Source: DATKCT01 sp035513055
GTDB taxonomy: Bacteria; Verrucomicrobiota; Verrucomicrobiia; Verrucomicrobiales; DEV007
Length of the DNA: 20,121 nucleotides
Assembly (NCBI GenBank): GCA_035513055.1
Contig: DATKCT010000107.1
Coordinates: forward strand, 1-20,121
Direction: 5' to 3'
Position numbers and translations under genes: made by a program
Notes under the pieces: generated by a model
The model's input: only the letters and a program-made list of their open reading frames with translations
Told to the model about the DNA's origin: nothing
The model's database searches: none
In this document: positions 1-7,355 of the stretch, piece after piece
How positions within the stretch are numbered: position 1 is the stretch's first letter
Layout: each line of letters begins with the position of its first letter

Positions 1-2475
1 GCTCGCGTAGACGCGGTAGAGCTGTCCAGCGATCCCCCGGATACGGAACTGCGAGCCTGCGGGCCAGGCTCCGGTTTCGAGCGCCGGCAGCCCGCTTTTG
101 GTCAGGATGACCAGCTCCCGGAGGCGCTGGTCCGGGCTGAAAAAGAGCGTGTTCGGCAGAACATTCCCTCGCACCTCTGCAAACTCGCCGGCGAGCATGC
201 CGGCAGTCATGACTGTGAAGCGCTGGCCTTCAGCCGGGGCGAACTCGTTGGCCAGGGCGAAATCGATCGTCCCGGTTAGATCGAGAGTTCCCGTGGCGGT
301 GAACCTCCCAAAGTCCGCGCCAGGGGACGGCCCGCCTATCACGAAGCGGAAAGCGCTCTCTGCGGTAAGGGTAACTGGCCCGGTCGCGTTCAGCGTCCCG
401 CCCAGCATCTCGACGGTCCCAGTGTTGGTGAATGGAACTGACAAGGTGGTAGACGATCCGTTGCCGGTTTTTCTGAGCGTCCCTGCGTTGTCGAACGACG
501 GGAGAGGAGGGGTATCCAGGTCAGGAAATCCCGAGGCGGAGATAGAGCCGCCCTCGATTTGGATCACGAAGACGCCGGTGGGCGCGTTTTCGATCCTGCC
601 AGAGCCGCCCTGATTGGTGTTGTTGAGGTTGATCCCGCCGTCGTTCCAGAGGACGGTTCCGCGGTTCTCCAGCACCCGTCCGGCGTCCATTCCCTTGCCC
701 AAGCCTCCGCTGATGGTTAGGGTCGCGTCCTCCGCGACCACGGTGCGTCCGGCTCCCGTCATCAACCCGCCCGTCCAAGAGGCCGAGCCGGTGATGGTGA
801 GGGAGGCGTCGCCGGCGAGCGTGCCGCCGGCCAGCGACAGGTTCGGGACGGTCTGGTGAGCAAGGAAGGTCTGGGAGCCCGCGTTGAACAGGTAGAGACC
901 GTCCCCCTCGAGCTGCGAACCCTCCACGAAATCCAGCGTCTGCGGAGCCAATTCAGCTTCGGCAGCCACGCTCACCCTCCCGGCGTTGCTCCCGCCGCCG
1001 GTCAGGCGCAGCGTCCCGGTTTCCACCTCTACGGTCCCGGTGTTGGTGAAGGGCACAGCCACGATGCTTTCGGATGTTCCCCCGGTCTTTCTGAGCGTCC
1101 CTGCGTTGTCGAACGACGGGAGAGGCGGGGTCTCGACGTCGCCAAATCCCGAGGCGGAGATCGAGCCGTTCTCGATCTGCATCACGAAGACGCCGGTGGG
1201 CGCGTTTTCGATCCTGCCAGAGCCGCCCTGGTTGGCGTTGTTGAGATTGATCCCGCCGCCGCTCCAGAGGACGGTTCCGCGGTTCTCCAGCACGCGTCCG
1301 GCGTCCATTCCCTTGCCCAAGCCTCCGCTGATGGTTAGGGTCGCGTCCTCTGCGACCACGGTGCGACCGGTCCCGGTCATCACCCCGGCCGTCCAGGATG
1401 CCGAGCCGGTGATGGTGAGCGCGGCGTCGCCGGCGAGCGTGCCGCCCGCCAGCGCCAGGTTCGGGACGGTCTGGTGAGCAAGGAAGATCTGGGAGCCCGC
1501 GTTGAACAGGTAGAGACCGTCCCCCTCGAGCTGCGAACCCTCCACGAAATCCAGCGTCTGCGGAGCCAATGCAGCTTCGGCGGCGACGCTCACCCTCCCG
1601 GCGTTGCTCCCGCCGCCGGTCAGGCGCAGCGTCCCGGGTTCCACCTCCACCGTCCCGGTGGTGGTGAAGGGCACGGCGATGCTCGTCTCGGATGTTCCAC
1701 CGGTTTTTCTGAGCGTCCCCGCATTGTCGAACGACGGGAGAGGCGGGGTGTTCAGGTCGCCAAATCCCGAGGCGGAGATCGAGCCGCCCTCGATTTGAAT
1801 CACGAAGATGCCGGTGGGGGCGTTTTCGATCTTGCCCGAGCCGCCCTGGCTGGTGTTGTTGAGATTGATCCCGCCGCCGCTCCAGAGGACGGTTCCGCGG
1901 TTCTCCAGGACGCGTCCGGCGTCCATTCCCTTGCCGAAGCCTCCGCTGATGGTTAGGGTCGCGTCCTCCGCGACCACGGTGCGACCGGTCCCGGTCATCA
2001 CCCCGGCCGTCCAGGTTGCGGAGCCATGGATGCTCACCTCGCCGGTGCTGTTCAAGGATCCGCCGTTCATTGTGAGGATACCCTGTTCTCCAACCACCAT
2101 CGGACCACTGATCGCAAAGGCTTGGCTGGAAAAATTAAGCGTCTGCGCGCCGGAATCACCTCCCACGGTCAACCCTTCTACCTGGACCGCCGTGGCGAGT
2201 GTCACGGTGTAGGTTCCAGACAAAATGATGAAGGCGTGATCTTCGCTCCCGGGAACCCGGCCGGCGCTCCAGTTGCCTTCCGCTGTCCAGTTCCCTCCGG
2301 CTGGGTTCGTCCAGAAAATGTCCTCAGCCCAGCCGGGGGCGGCTACGAGCAACACCAGGACGGAGGATGGCAGGAGCGAGCGGAGCCGATACCGGCAGGT
2401 GAACCCTTCGCGGGCTGCCGCGCCCGCGTCTGCTGAAGCGGCGAGTTCGGAACGGAAGGGGCTCGGAAAGGGCAT
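1..2475 (-). CDS. Secreted autotransporter-type beta-strand repeat protein (3' end outside window)
   Basis: The minus strand is open from ATG 2475 to the window edge (825 codons). The N-terminus is long and Arg-rich, followed by a hydrophobic stretch (SVLVLLVAAPGWA) ending in a signal-peptidase-like AxA site; mature protein would start near AEDIFWTNPAGGNW. Then come Gly/Thr/Asn-rich strands with motifs such as FDNAGTLRKTGG and GTVEVEPGTLRLTGG, typical of right-handed beta-helix/PATR-type surface proteins. The last visible part (FTVMTAGMLAGEF, later LYRVYAS) matches the C-terminal module common in verrucomicrobial exported proteins, so few residues are probably missing. Residues about 150-690 are built from a 206-residue tandem repeat. 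An export role at the cell surface is inferred from family architecture; ligand unknown. The alternative is a shorter N-terminus, since no clear ribosome binding site decides the start. Confidence 0.85.
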   Translation of the reverse strand, partial: MPFPSPFRSELAASADAGAAAREGFTCRYRLRSLLPSSVLVLLVAAPGWAEDIFWTNPAGGNWTAEGNWSAGRVPGSEDHAFIILSGTYTVTLATAVQVEGLTVGGDSGAQTLNFSSQAFAISGPMVVGEQGILTMNGGSLNSTGEVSIHGSATWTAGVMTGTGRTVVAEDATLTISGGFGKGMDAGRVLENRGTVLWSGGGINLNNTSQGGSGKIENAPTGIFVIQIEGGSISASGFGDLNTPPLPSFDNAGTLRKTGGTSETSIAVPFTTTGTVEVEPGTLRLTGGGSNAGRVSVAAEAALAPQTLDFVEGSQLEGDGLYLFNAGSQIFLAHQTVPNLALAGGTLAGDAALTITGSASWTAGVMTGTGRTVVAEDATLTISGGLGKGMDAGRVLENRGTVLWSGGGINLNNANQGGSGRIENAPTGVFVMQIENGSISASGFGDVETPPLPSFDNAGTLRKTGGTSESIVAVPFTNTGTVEVETGTLRLTGGGSNAGRVSVAAEAELAPQTLDFVEGSQLEGDGLYLFNAGSQTFLAHQTVPNLSLAGGTLAGDASLTITGSASWTGGLMTGAGRTVVAEDATLTISGGLGKGMDAGRVLENRGTVLWNDGGINLNNTNQGGSGRIENAPTGVFVIQIEGGSISASGFPDLDTPPLPSFDNAGTLRKTGNGSSTTLSVPFTNTGTVEMLGGTLNATGPVTLTAESAFRFVIGGPSPGADFGRFTATGTLDLTGTIDFALANEFAPAEGQRFTVMTAGMLAGEFAEVRGNVLPNTLFFSPDQRLRELVILTKSGLPALETGAWPAGSQFRIRGIAGQLYRVYAS
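405..2020 (-). repeat. Tandem repeat, 618-nt period, about 2.6 copies
   Basis: Identical anchor strings recur exactly 618 nt apart: for example the segments beginning near 763, 1381 and 1999, and the copies beginning near 856 and 1474. The unit encodes 206 residues in frame, so copy number can change without breaking the gene. The third copy (lowest coordinates) is partial and ends near 405. DNA similarity between copies is high, with only scattered substitutions, which suggests recent duplication or ongoing homogenisation. Confidence 0.9.
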
Positions 2476-2755
2476 CCCAACGAGGATGGGGAGTAAGGGG
2501 ATCCCGGGTCAAGGCTGACCGGAATTTTGTTTTTGATGCAGGACGGCATCGCGTTCAGAGGCATCACCCGGCGACTTAGCGGCAGCTCTTTCCGGCTCCG
2601 TGGACTACTCTTCGCGTTTAGATTTGCTCTGCGAAACCGTGCGGCCGGCTCCGGCGACCGGGGCTTCCCTCGACTCGAAGAATGGCGTCGAATGAAATCC
2701 CTGCGTAATAGCGGTACTGACCAGGACGATATTCGCCGCCTCAAAGGAGAACCGG
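2476..2755. other. Gene-poor stretch with a small inverted repeat
   Basis: No convincing gene is seen here. A perfect inverted repeat GGTCA-N4-TGACC lies at 2507-2520, about 30 nt upstream of the repeat-protein start, where an operator could sit; this is inference only. A plus-strand frame ending at 2769 overlaps the next gene by 14 nt and ends with a hydrophilic tail (SGTDQDDIRRLKGEPDD) that could be the end of a decayed upstream partner gene, but nothing upstream in it supports a protein. Confidence 0.4.
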
Positions 2756-2995
2756 ATGATGCCAGTTGACATGTCGCCCGCGGCCGTATCCCGCCGGCTG
2801 CGGAAGGTGGACGAATTGCGCGAGCTTTGCCTCGCCCTGGCGGGGCCGCGGTTGAAACGCCCGTGGGGCGTGCCTGCGCCGGACCGGCTCCCGTTTGTGG
2901 ATCCCCAGCGGAACCAATCTGCCGCTCTAGTTGAAGGTTCGCAGCTTTTGCGCGATGACGGGCTGTTTGAGCATCAAGCAGGGCGGTTACAATGA
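2756..2995 (+). CDS. Small hypothetical protein, 79 aa
   Basis: ATG 2756 is preceded by AAAGGAG with a 6-nt gap to the start, one of the best ribosome binding sites in the window. A second in-frame ATG follows directly and a third begins MSPAAVSRRLRKVDELRELC. The N-terminal half is a charged amphipathic helix (RRLRKVDELRELCLALAG); the C-terminal half is not distinctive. No family is recognised with confidence. The good ribosome binding site and helix favour a real gene; the small size and weak C-terminal half argue for caution. Confidence 0.45.
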   Translation: MMPVDMSPAAVSRRLRKVDELRELCLALAGPRLKRPWGVPAPDRLPFVDPQRNQSAALVEGSQLLRDDGLFEHQAGRLQ

Positions 2996-3541
2996 TCACT
3001 TCGCATGCGATTCCACACCGGCAGCAGATTGATCGGCGCCGTCAGATTCTGCATTCAGAGTCGTCTGGAAACCCTTGAAGCTTGCGCTCACAGTATGATC
3101 GATAAGTTCATCGACGCTTTTCTTCTTGAAAGTCTGCTGCCCAATGAGATCGAAGATCGCAAAAACACCGCTTGTGACGTGCATTCCCCGGCGGTAACCT
3201 TCCTCAAACGAGTAGTAGACAACGACCATCTGCCGGTAGTTCAGCTTGCCGCCGTCTTCTAAATCGTCTCGAAAGTCGACGTCTATCGACCGGCGCAGCA
3301 CGAACGCAGTGGCGCTAGCACCCATATATTTTCCGCCCGCTCGTTCCTTCGGTTCGCTCTCGAATTCTGCAAACTGCGCCTTCAGCATATCATCGGATTT
3401 GAGTAGAGCGTTGAACTTCTCAACAATCTGATCACCGTAATCGAAATCCGAGACACTTTCATTTGGAGTGAGAGGGATCGTTGGCGTATCGCCAAGCGCT
3501 ACGCAGGCGCTGAGCAGCATCAAGGAAAGAGCGATTTTCAT
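2996..3541 (-). CDS. Secreted hypothetical protein, 181 aa
   Basis: The ATG at 3541 is chosen because it opens a classic signal peptide (MKIALSLMLLSACVALGDTP); the frame is open further upstream but that part runs antisense to the vapB gene and lacks protein character. A Cys at position 13 could suggest a lipobox, but LLSACV is not a good lipobox, so ordinary secretion is preferred. The mature part is soluble and charged, with an aromatic central segment (YRQMVVVYYSFEEGYRRGMH) and an amphipathic C-terminal half. Base composition is less G+C-rich than the flanking genes. It has no recognised family, and no partner is seen: it faces the repeat-protein gene on the same strand and diverges from vapBC. 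Confidence 0.65.
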   Translation of the reverse strand: MKIALSLMLLSACVALGDTPTIPLTPNESVSDFDYGDQIVEKFNALLKSDDMLKAQFAEFESEPKERAGGKYMGASATAFVLRRSIDVDFRDDLEDGGKLNYRQMVVVYYSFEEGYRRGMHVTSGVFAIFDLIGQQTFKKKSVDELIDHTVSASFKGFQTTLNAESDGADQSAAGVESHAK

Positions 3542-3873
3542 ACTTACGCAGTTCGAGATAGAGACTCCGGTTGCCGCCCGGCGCATCGCGCACAATGTGC
3601 CAGGCCGCGAAGCGAGGTCAAGCGACGGCAGCCGGACGGCATGGCCTTCAAGGAGGGAGATCCCCGCGTCCGGAAACTCGGCGATCCCCACCTGGTCGCG
3701 CTCGCCGGGACCCGCCATTTCCTGAGTGACGCGGTTTTCCTGAGCTAACCAGAACGTGGGACACTGCTGTCCGCCATTGAGCCGCGAGAGTTCGCGGGCA
3801 GGAGTGCCCGCGCCCCGATGAGAAGAATGGGACGACCCTCCGACGGCAAGCGCGGCACACGAGGGTTGATGCC
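3542..3873. other. Intergenic stretch with REP-like hairpin
   Basis: No gene is supported. A GC-rich hairpin GCGGGC-AGGAGT-GCCCGC lies at about 3795-3812, within a longer sequence of a kind scattered through verrucomicrobial intergenic regions and commonly mis-called as short ORFs containing 'RGHSCP'. The minus frame antisense to vapB runs through here into the 181-aa gene; I treat that as chance openness in G+C-rich DNA. Confidence 0.4.
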
Positions 3874-3908
3874 TTGACATCAATTTGATTTGATGCATGA
3901 TGCGTCCA
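3874..3908 (+). promoter_or_regulatory. vapBC promoter, candidate operator, possibly leaderless
   Basis: A perfect -35 TTGACA (3874-3879) is followed after 16 nt by CATGAT (3896-3901, 4 of 6 to TATAAT). Transcription would start close to 3908, which is the A of the vapB ATG, so the mRNA may be leaderless; no Shine-Dalgarno is present. Between the boxes lies the inverted repeat ATCAA-T-TTGAT (3879-3889), in the position expected for autorepression by a ribbon-helix-helix antitoxin. Confidence 0.55.
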
Positions 3909-4171
3909 TGCGCACTACCTTGACCATCGACCCGGACATCGCCGAGCGACTGAAGCAGGAAGCCGCCCTGGGCAACCATTCCTTCAAGGCCGTCGTCAAT
4001 CACGCCCTGCGCAAAGGGTTGGGCATGGAGGCTCCGAAACGTTCCAAACCCTTCCGTGTGAAACCGCATTCGTCCCGCCTCCTTCCGGGGATCGATCCCA
4101 CCAAACTCAATCAGCTCGTCGACGAACTGGAGGTGGAGGCCTTCATCGCCAAACACAGGCTCGACCCATGA
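3908..4171 (+). CDS. vapB: VapB-type ribbon-helix-helix antitoxin, 87 aa
   Basis: The N-terminus MRTTLTIDPDIAERLKQEA is the beta-strand/helix of a CopG/Arc-like DNA-binding fold, followed by a second helix (SFKAVVNHALRKGL) and a C-terminal tail (KLNQLVDELEVEAFIAKH) of the type that wraps the toxin. Family members neutralise a PIN-domain RNase and repress their own operon. ATG 3908 is preferred to the upstream ATG at 3890 because that one would lie inside the promoter. The stop overlaps the vapC start by 4 nt (ATGA), so the two are translationally coupled. Confidence 0.85.
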   Translation: MRTTLTIDPDIAERLKQEAALGNHSFKAVVNHALRKGLGMEAPKRSKPFRVKPHSSRLLPGIDPTKLNQLVDELEVEAFIAKHRLDP

Positions 4172-4605
4172 TCATCCCGGACGTCAACCTCCTCATCTAC
4201 GCCCACAACGACCAGGCCCCGCAACACGCCAAGGCCAGGGCATGGTGGGAGGGATTGATGAATGGGAGAACGCCCGTCGGCCTGCCGTGGATCACTATCG
4301 GGGGATTCATTCGTTTGATGACGCATCCCCGGATCCTGGCCACGCCCCTCGATGTTTCATCCACCCTCGCCTATGTGCGTGCCTGGCTTTCCCAGCCACC
4401 TGTTCGCATCGTGCAACCCGGCTCCCGGTTCGAGCAGCTCTTTCTCGACTATCTCGCCCTCCTCGGCGCCGCCGGAAACCTCACGACGGACGCCCAGCTC
4501 GCCGCTCTTGCCGTGGAGCATCAAGCGGAACTCCACAGCAGCGACACCGATTTTGCCCGCTTCGATGGCCTCCGGTGGCGTAACCCATTGAAGGTCGATT
4601 CGTGA
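4168..4605 (+). CDS. vapC: VapC-type PIN-domain toxin, 145 aa
   Basis: The sequence begins with MIIPDVNLLIYAHN, the first PIN-domain strand with the catalytic Asp5. The second acidic cluster is in NLTTDAQLAALA (Asp108) and the last in HSSDTDFARF (Asp126, Asp128). These residues hold the Mg ion used to cut RNA; VapC toxins usually cleave tRNA or rRNA. Length is normal for the family. One conserved acid seems to be missing: where relatives have T-E-N-G-F, this protein has TIGGFIRL (44-51), as some members of this subfamily do. It forms an operon with the antitoxin (4-nt overlap) and overlaps the start of the following fragment. Confidence 0.88.
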   Translation: MIIPDVNLLIYAHNDQAPQHAKARAWWEGLMNGRTPVGLPWITIGGFIRLMTHPRILATPLDVSSTLAYVRAWLSQPPVRIVQPGSRFEQLFLDYLALLGAAGNLTTDAQLAALAVEHQAELHSSDTDFARFDGLRWRNPLKVDS

Positions 4606-4880
4606 AAGAACTCGATCCTGGCGACGTCGAGAAATTCACCGTCGTCCGGGTCGCGGACGAGATTATCGTCGACTCGATGAGGTCAGCGTCAGGTATTCGT
4701 TATGAAGAGGCCGCCAAGGATGTGGTGATTCGCAGGGTGGGAGACGTCGACATCCCGTTTGCTTCCCCCCGGCTGCTCTGGCGGATGAAAAGGTCGACCC
4801 ACCGCGACAAGGACGCGGGCGATCTCTTCTTCCTCCGCAAATGGTTCGAGGCGAGAGGCGAGGTTCCGCCGGAGGGGTGA
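4602..4880 (+). pseudogene. C-terminal fragment of a nucleotidyltransferase-like protein
   Basis: GTG 4602 overlaps the vapC stop. The 92 residues contain VVRVADEIIVDSM, YEEAAKDVV, VDIPFASPRLLWRMK and HRDKDAGDLFFLRKWF, which from memory match the C-terminal half of minimal-nucleotidyltransferase/AbiEii-like proteins common in Verrucomicrobiota. The N-terminal half with the catalytic GSxxD motif is absent, and the frame has a stop at 4581-4583, just before the start. It therefore looks like a decayed gene fused in register behind vapBC, although translation by coupling to vapC is possible and a role as an accessory protein cannot be excluded. Confidence 0.55.
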
Positions 4881-4904
4881 AGGGGAAAGTGGCGAGGGGG
4901 GGGG

Positions 4905-4933
4905 AGAAGTGGCCAGTGGCGAGTGGCGAGTGT
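4905..4933. repeat. Short AGTGGCGAGTGGCGAG-type repeat
   Basis: Close repeats of AGTGGCCAGTGGCGAGTGGC just after the operon, next to a G run at 4897-4905. Such low-complexity strings are frequent in intergenic DNA of this phylum. No function is evident. Confidence 0.4.
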
Positions 4934-4942
4934 TAAGAGAGA

Positions 4943-5170
4943 TCAGGGCTCCTTCTGGTAAAAGGAGGGTGTATCGTCCAGCCTTGAAGCGTCGGAAGAA
5001 ACTTCTCTTTTTCGTTTGAGCGTCGAGATGGAGGACGTGAGGATGGCGATAATCTCGTCGAGAAGAGCGACGCGCCGATTCACCGTGTCGGGGTCGAGCC
5101 AGTGCTTGCCGGGGGTACCCGCGAATTTCCTCGTAAAATGCTGGTGTTCAAGGCTCTTTGGATAAGCCTC
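4943..5170 (-). pseudogene. Gene remnant, C-terminal part (four-helix-bundle-like?)
   Basis: The minus frame is open from just below the TGA at 5171-5173 down to the TGA at 4943-4945, with no ATG. It has protein-like content: KHWLDPDTVNRRVALLDE, then EIIAILTSSISTLKRKR and a hydrophilic tail ending FYQKEP. The helix EIIAILTSSISTLKR resembles the last helix of the four-helix-bundle (23S rRNA intervening-sequence) proteins, but this is a recollection from a short segment and could be wrong. The missing N-terminus marks it as a remnant if it is real. Confidence 0.3.
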
Positions 5171-5339
5171 TCAAGAAGGATTGGGCAGAGGGGCGCACTC
5201 AGACGCACCGAAAAACCCTCACAAGCGGCGGTAAAACGGTTCTGCGGCAGCGGTGGCTTCGCGTGAAACGGGTCTGGACATCCAACGCAGAATTCATTAC
5301 GAAGGAAGGAAGATAGCAGCCATATTTTACCTCTTTCCG

Positions 5340-7241
5340 ATGACATCGCGTGCAAGCAGTTTATTGTCAGCCGCCGGTGCGTATGTGATTTATTGGGCGG
5401 CTGGATCGGGGGGCCTGATTCCAGGCTTTGCCCAGGGGCAGGAGGCGGGCGAGGATGTCTGGCGGGAGACTGCGGAGGCTCTCAGCGAGGAGCTGGCGAC
5501 GATCGCAAAACTTGCGGCAACGGCCGAGAGCGAGCGCAGCGCCTTGGAGAGGGAGTTGGAAGTCCGGCGCCGGCGGGTCCGGGAGTTGGAGCGGGAAGCG
5601 GTGGCTGGCAACGAGCGGCAGCAGGCCCGGTTGGACTCCGAAGGGACGGTTCGCGAAGCATTGTGGATATCTGTGCAGCGTTGGCGGGAAGAGGCGGCCC
5701 AGTGGAAGCGGCGTTACGACGCGGCGAACGGGGTCGTGCAACAGCAAGCGGCTGGCCGGGAAGAAGCGGAAAGCCGGATCGGGGGACTGGCGATGGAGTT
5801 GGGACGGCTGGCGGAGGAATTAGGCCTGCGCGACCAGCGCTTGGGAGATATGGAGCGAGTCTTGGGCGAAACCGCGCGGCGGGCGGATCTGGCGGCGGAG
5901 GAAGTTGAAGGTCTGCGCGGAAAGTTAGACACGGAGCGGAAGGCATTTGCGATGGAGCGAAGCGGTTGGGCGGAGGAACGCGAGGAGTTGCGGGCGCGGC
6001 TTGCGGAGAGTCGAGAGGCGGCGAGCCGAACGGGAGAGGTGTTGGCAGTGCAGGCGGCGGCCATGAATCGCCTGGTGACCGTGCGCGAGGCAGCGGACCG
6101 CGAACGCGATGCGACGGCCCAGACGATCGACGTTTTGAAGGGACGCTTGATGGAACAACTCGAGTGGGAGGCGGAGGAGGCGGAGCGGATCCGCCGGGCC
6201 GAAAATTGGGAGAAAGAGACGGCGGCGATGCGGACGGAACGCGACGCCATCCAGGAGAGCTTGCGTAAGGTCGAGCAGGAGCGCGATGGTTTGGCGAGAA
6301 CAGCAGAGGATTTGCGAGAGAAAACGGCCGGGTTGCAAGCGGAAGTGGAAGAGCTGAAGGGGGTCGAGCAGGAGCGGAGCGATTTGGCGGAAGCGGCGGT
6401 GGCTTTGCGAGAAGAGAAGGCTGGATTGCAAGCCCAGGTGGAGGAACTGAAAGCGATCGAGCAGGAGCGGGACGGTTTGGCGGAGTCGGTGGTGGATCTG
6501 CGAGAGGAACAGGCCGGGCTGCAGGCGCGAGTGGAAGAATTGCAAGCGGTGGCGGAGGAACGCGATGGGCTCGAGCGAGAATTGGCCGCGAGCCGGGAGA
6601 CATTGACCGGTTTGGTGAAGACGCGGATGGAGTTTGAGGATGCTCGAACCGAGTGGACGAGCAAGGAGGCGAAATGGCGTTCGGCGAGGTCTGGTCTCGA
6701 GCAAGAATTGAGTTCGAGCCGCCGCGATGAGGATGCGCGCCGGCAGGAATTGGAGGAATTGCGCTCGGCCCTGTCCATGCTTCGCGGAGAACTTGGGGAG
6801 GCGGCCGGGAAATGGAACGATCACGAGGCGTCGGTGGCCGAGTTTCGACTGCTGTTGGAGATGACAGAGGCAGAGGCAAGGCGATTGCGCGGGATTGTGC
6901 TGCGAATTGAGCCGGTGCGCTACGGGTTGAACGACGCTTCGATTTCGCACCAAAAACTGCGGCTCCTGACCCAGGTGCGGGACGTTCTGGACGCGACGCC
7001 TGGGGCGCGGTTCCGGCTTTGCGGGCACACTTGCGATGTGGGATCGGAGGAAGCCAATTTGGAGCTGAGCCGGAGGCGGGCGGAGAGCTTGATGCGCTAT
7101 CTGGTGAGCGAGGGCGTGCCGGAGGATCGCTTGGAGGCGGAAGGCTTCGGCGAGGAACGGCCGGCGGGTCCGAATGACAGCGAAGAGGCGCGCAGCCGGA
7201 ATCGCCGGGTCGAGGTTGAAGTCGTAGCTGGCAAATCCTAA
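5340..7241 (+). CDS. Coiled-coil protein with C-terminal OmpA domain, 633 aa
   Basis: ATG 5340 opens a signal-peptide-like segment (MTSRASSLLSAAGAYVIYW...PGFAQG); a GTG at 5253 is possible but adds non-protein-like sequence. Residues about 40-520 are an almost uninterrupted Glu/Arg/Ala/Leu-rich coiled coil, including three 31-residue repeats. The last ~100 residues form an OmpA/MotB peptidoglycan-binding domain: FRLCGHTCDVGS, NLELSRRRAESLMRYL, GVPEDRLEAEGFGEERP, N, then SRNRRVEVEVV. OmpA domains bind the diaminopimelate stem peptide. I infer a periplasmic spacer or stalk protein anchored to peptidoglycan at its C-terminus. Most antisense ORFs here reflect this gene's skewed codon use. It is probably monocistronic, as the next gene starts 114 nt downstream without a clear operon link. 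Confidence 0.85.
   Translation: MTSRASSLLSAAGAYVIYWAAGSGGLIPGFAQGQEAGEDVWRETAEALSEELATIAKLAATAESERSALERELEVRRRRVRELEREAVAGNERQQARLDSEGTVREALWISVQRWREEAAQWKRRYDAANGVVQQQAAGREEAESRIGGLAMELGRLAEELGLRDQRLGDMERVLGETARRADLAAEEVEGLRGKLDTERKAFAMERSGWAEEREELRARLAESREAASRTGEVLAVQAAAMNRLVTVREAADRERDATAQTIDVLKGRLMEQLEWEAEEAERIRRAENWEKETAAMRTERDAIQESLRKVEQERDGLARTAEDLREKTAGLQAEVEELKGVEQERSDLAEAAVALREEKAGLQAQVEELKAIEQERDGLAESVVDLREEQAGLQARVEELQAVAEERDGLERELAASRETLTGLVKTRMEFEDARTEWTSKEAKWRSARSGLEQELSSSRRDEDARRQELEELRSALSMLRGELGEAAGKWNDHEASVAEFRLLLEMTEAEARRLRGIVLRIEPVRYGLNDASISHQKLRLLTQVRDVLDATPGARFRLCGHTCDVGSEEANLELSRRRAESLMRYLVSEGVPEDRLEAEGFGEERPAGPNDSEEARSRNRRVEVEVVAGKS
6279..6557 (+). repeat. 93-nt tandem repeat in the coiled coil (3 copies)
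   Basis: Three in-frame 31-residue units start at residues 314, 345 and 376 of the OmpA-family protein, each of the pattern ER-x-x-LA...LRE...AGLQA-x-VEEL. A fourth, partial unit begins at residue 407. 31 is not a multiple of 7, so each copy shifts the heptad register or inserts a stutter. Confidence 0.85.
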
Positions 7242-7355
7242 CCGAGAGGAAAGCTTATCTGGAGGCACGCGCAGTTTCGTTGAGCACAGCCGGCGCTGCG
7301 GCTCTGGAACGGCCGGCCTGGCCTGTGGCGATCCAGCATTCATACCGATACCACG

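Noticed and set aside
98..2212. Several plus-strand ORFs of 130-170 codons with similar sequences
   Set aside because: They are antisense to the 618-nt repeats of the secreted protein; their mutual similarity comes from the repeat, and the minus frame has the signal peptide and beta-strand motifs.
2343..2999. Minus ORF of 218 codons
   Set aside because: It overlaps the repeat-protein start in another frame and is Arg/Pro/Ser-rich without protein character.
3542..4156. N-terminal extension of the 181-aa secreted protein to 386 codons
   Set aside because: The extension is antisense to vapB and precedes a good signal peptide that should be N-terminal.
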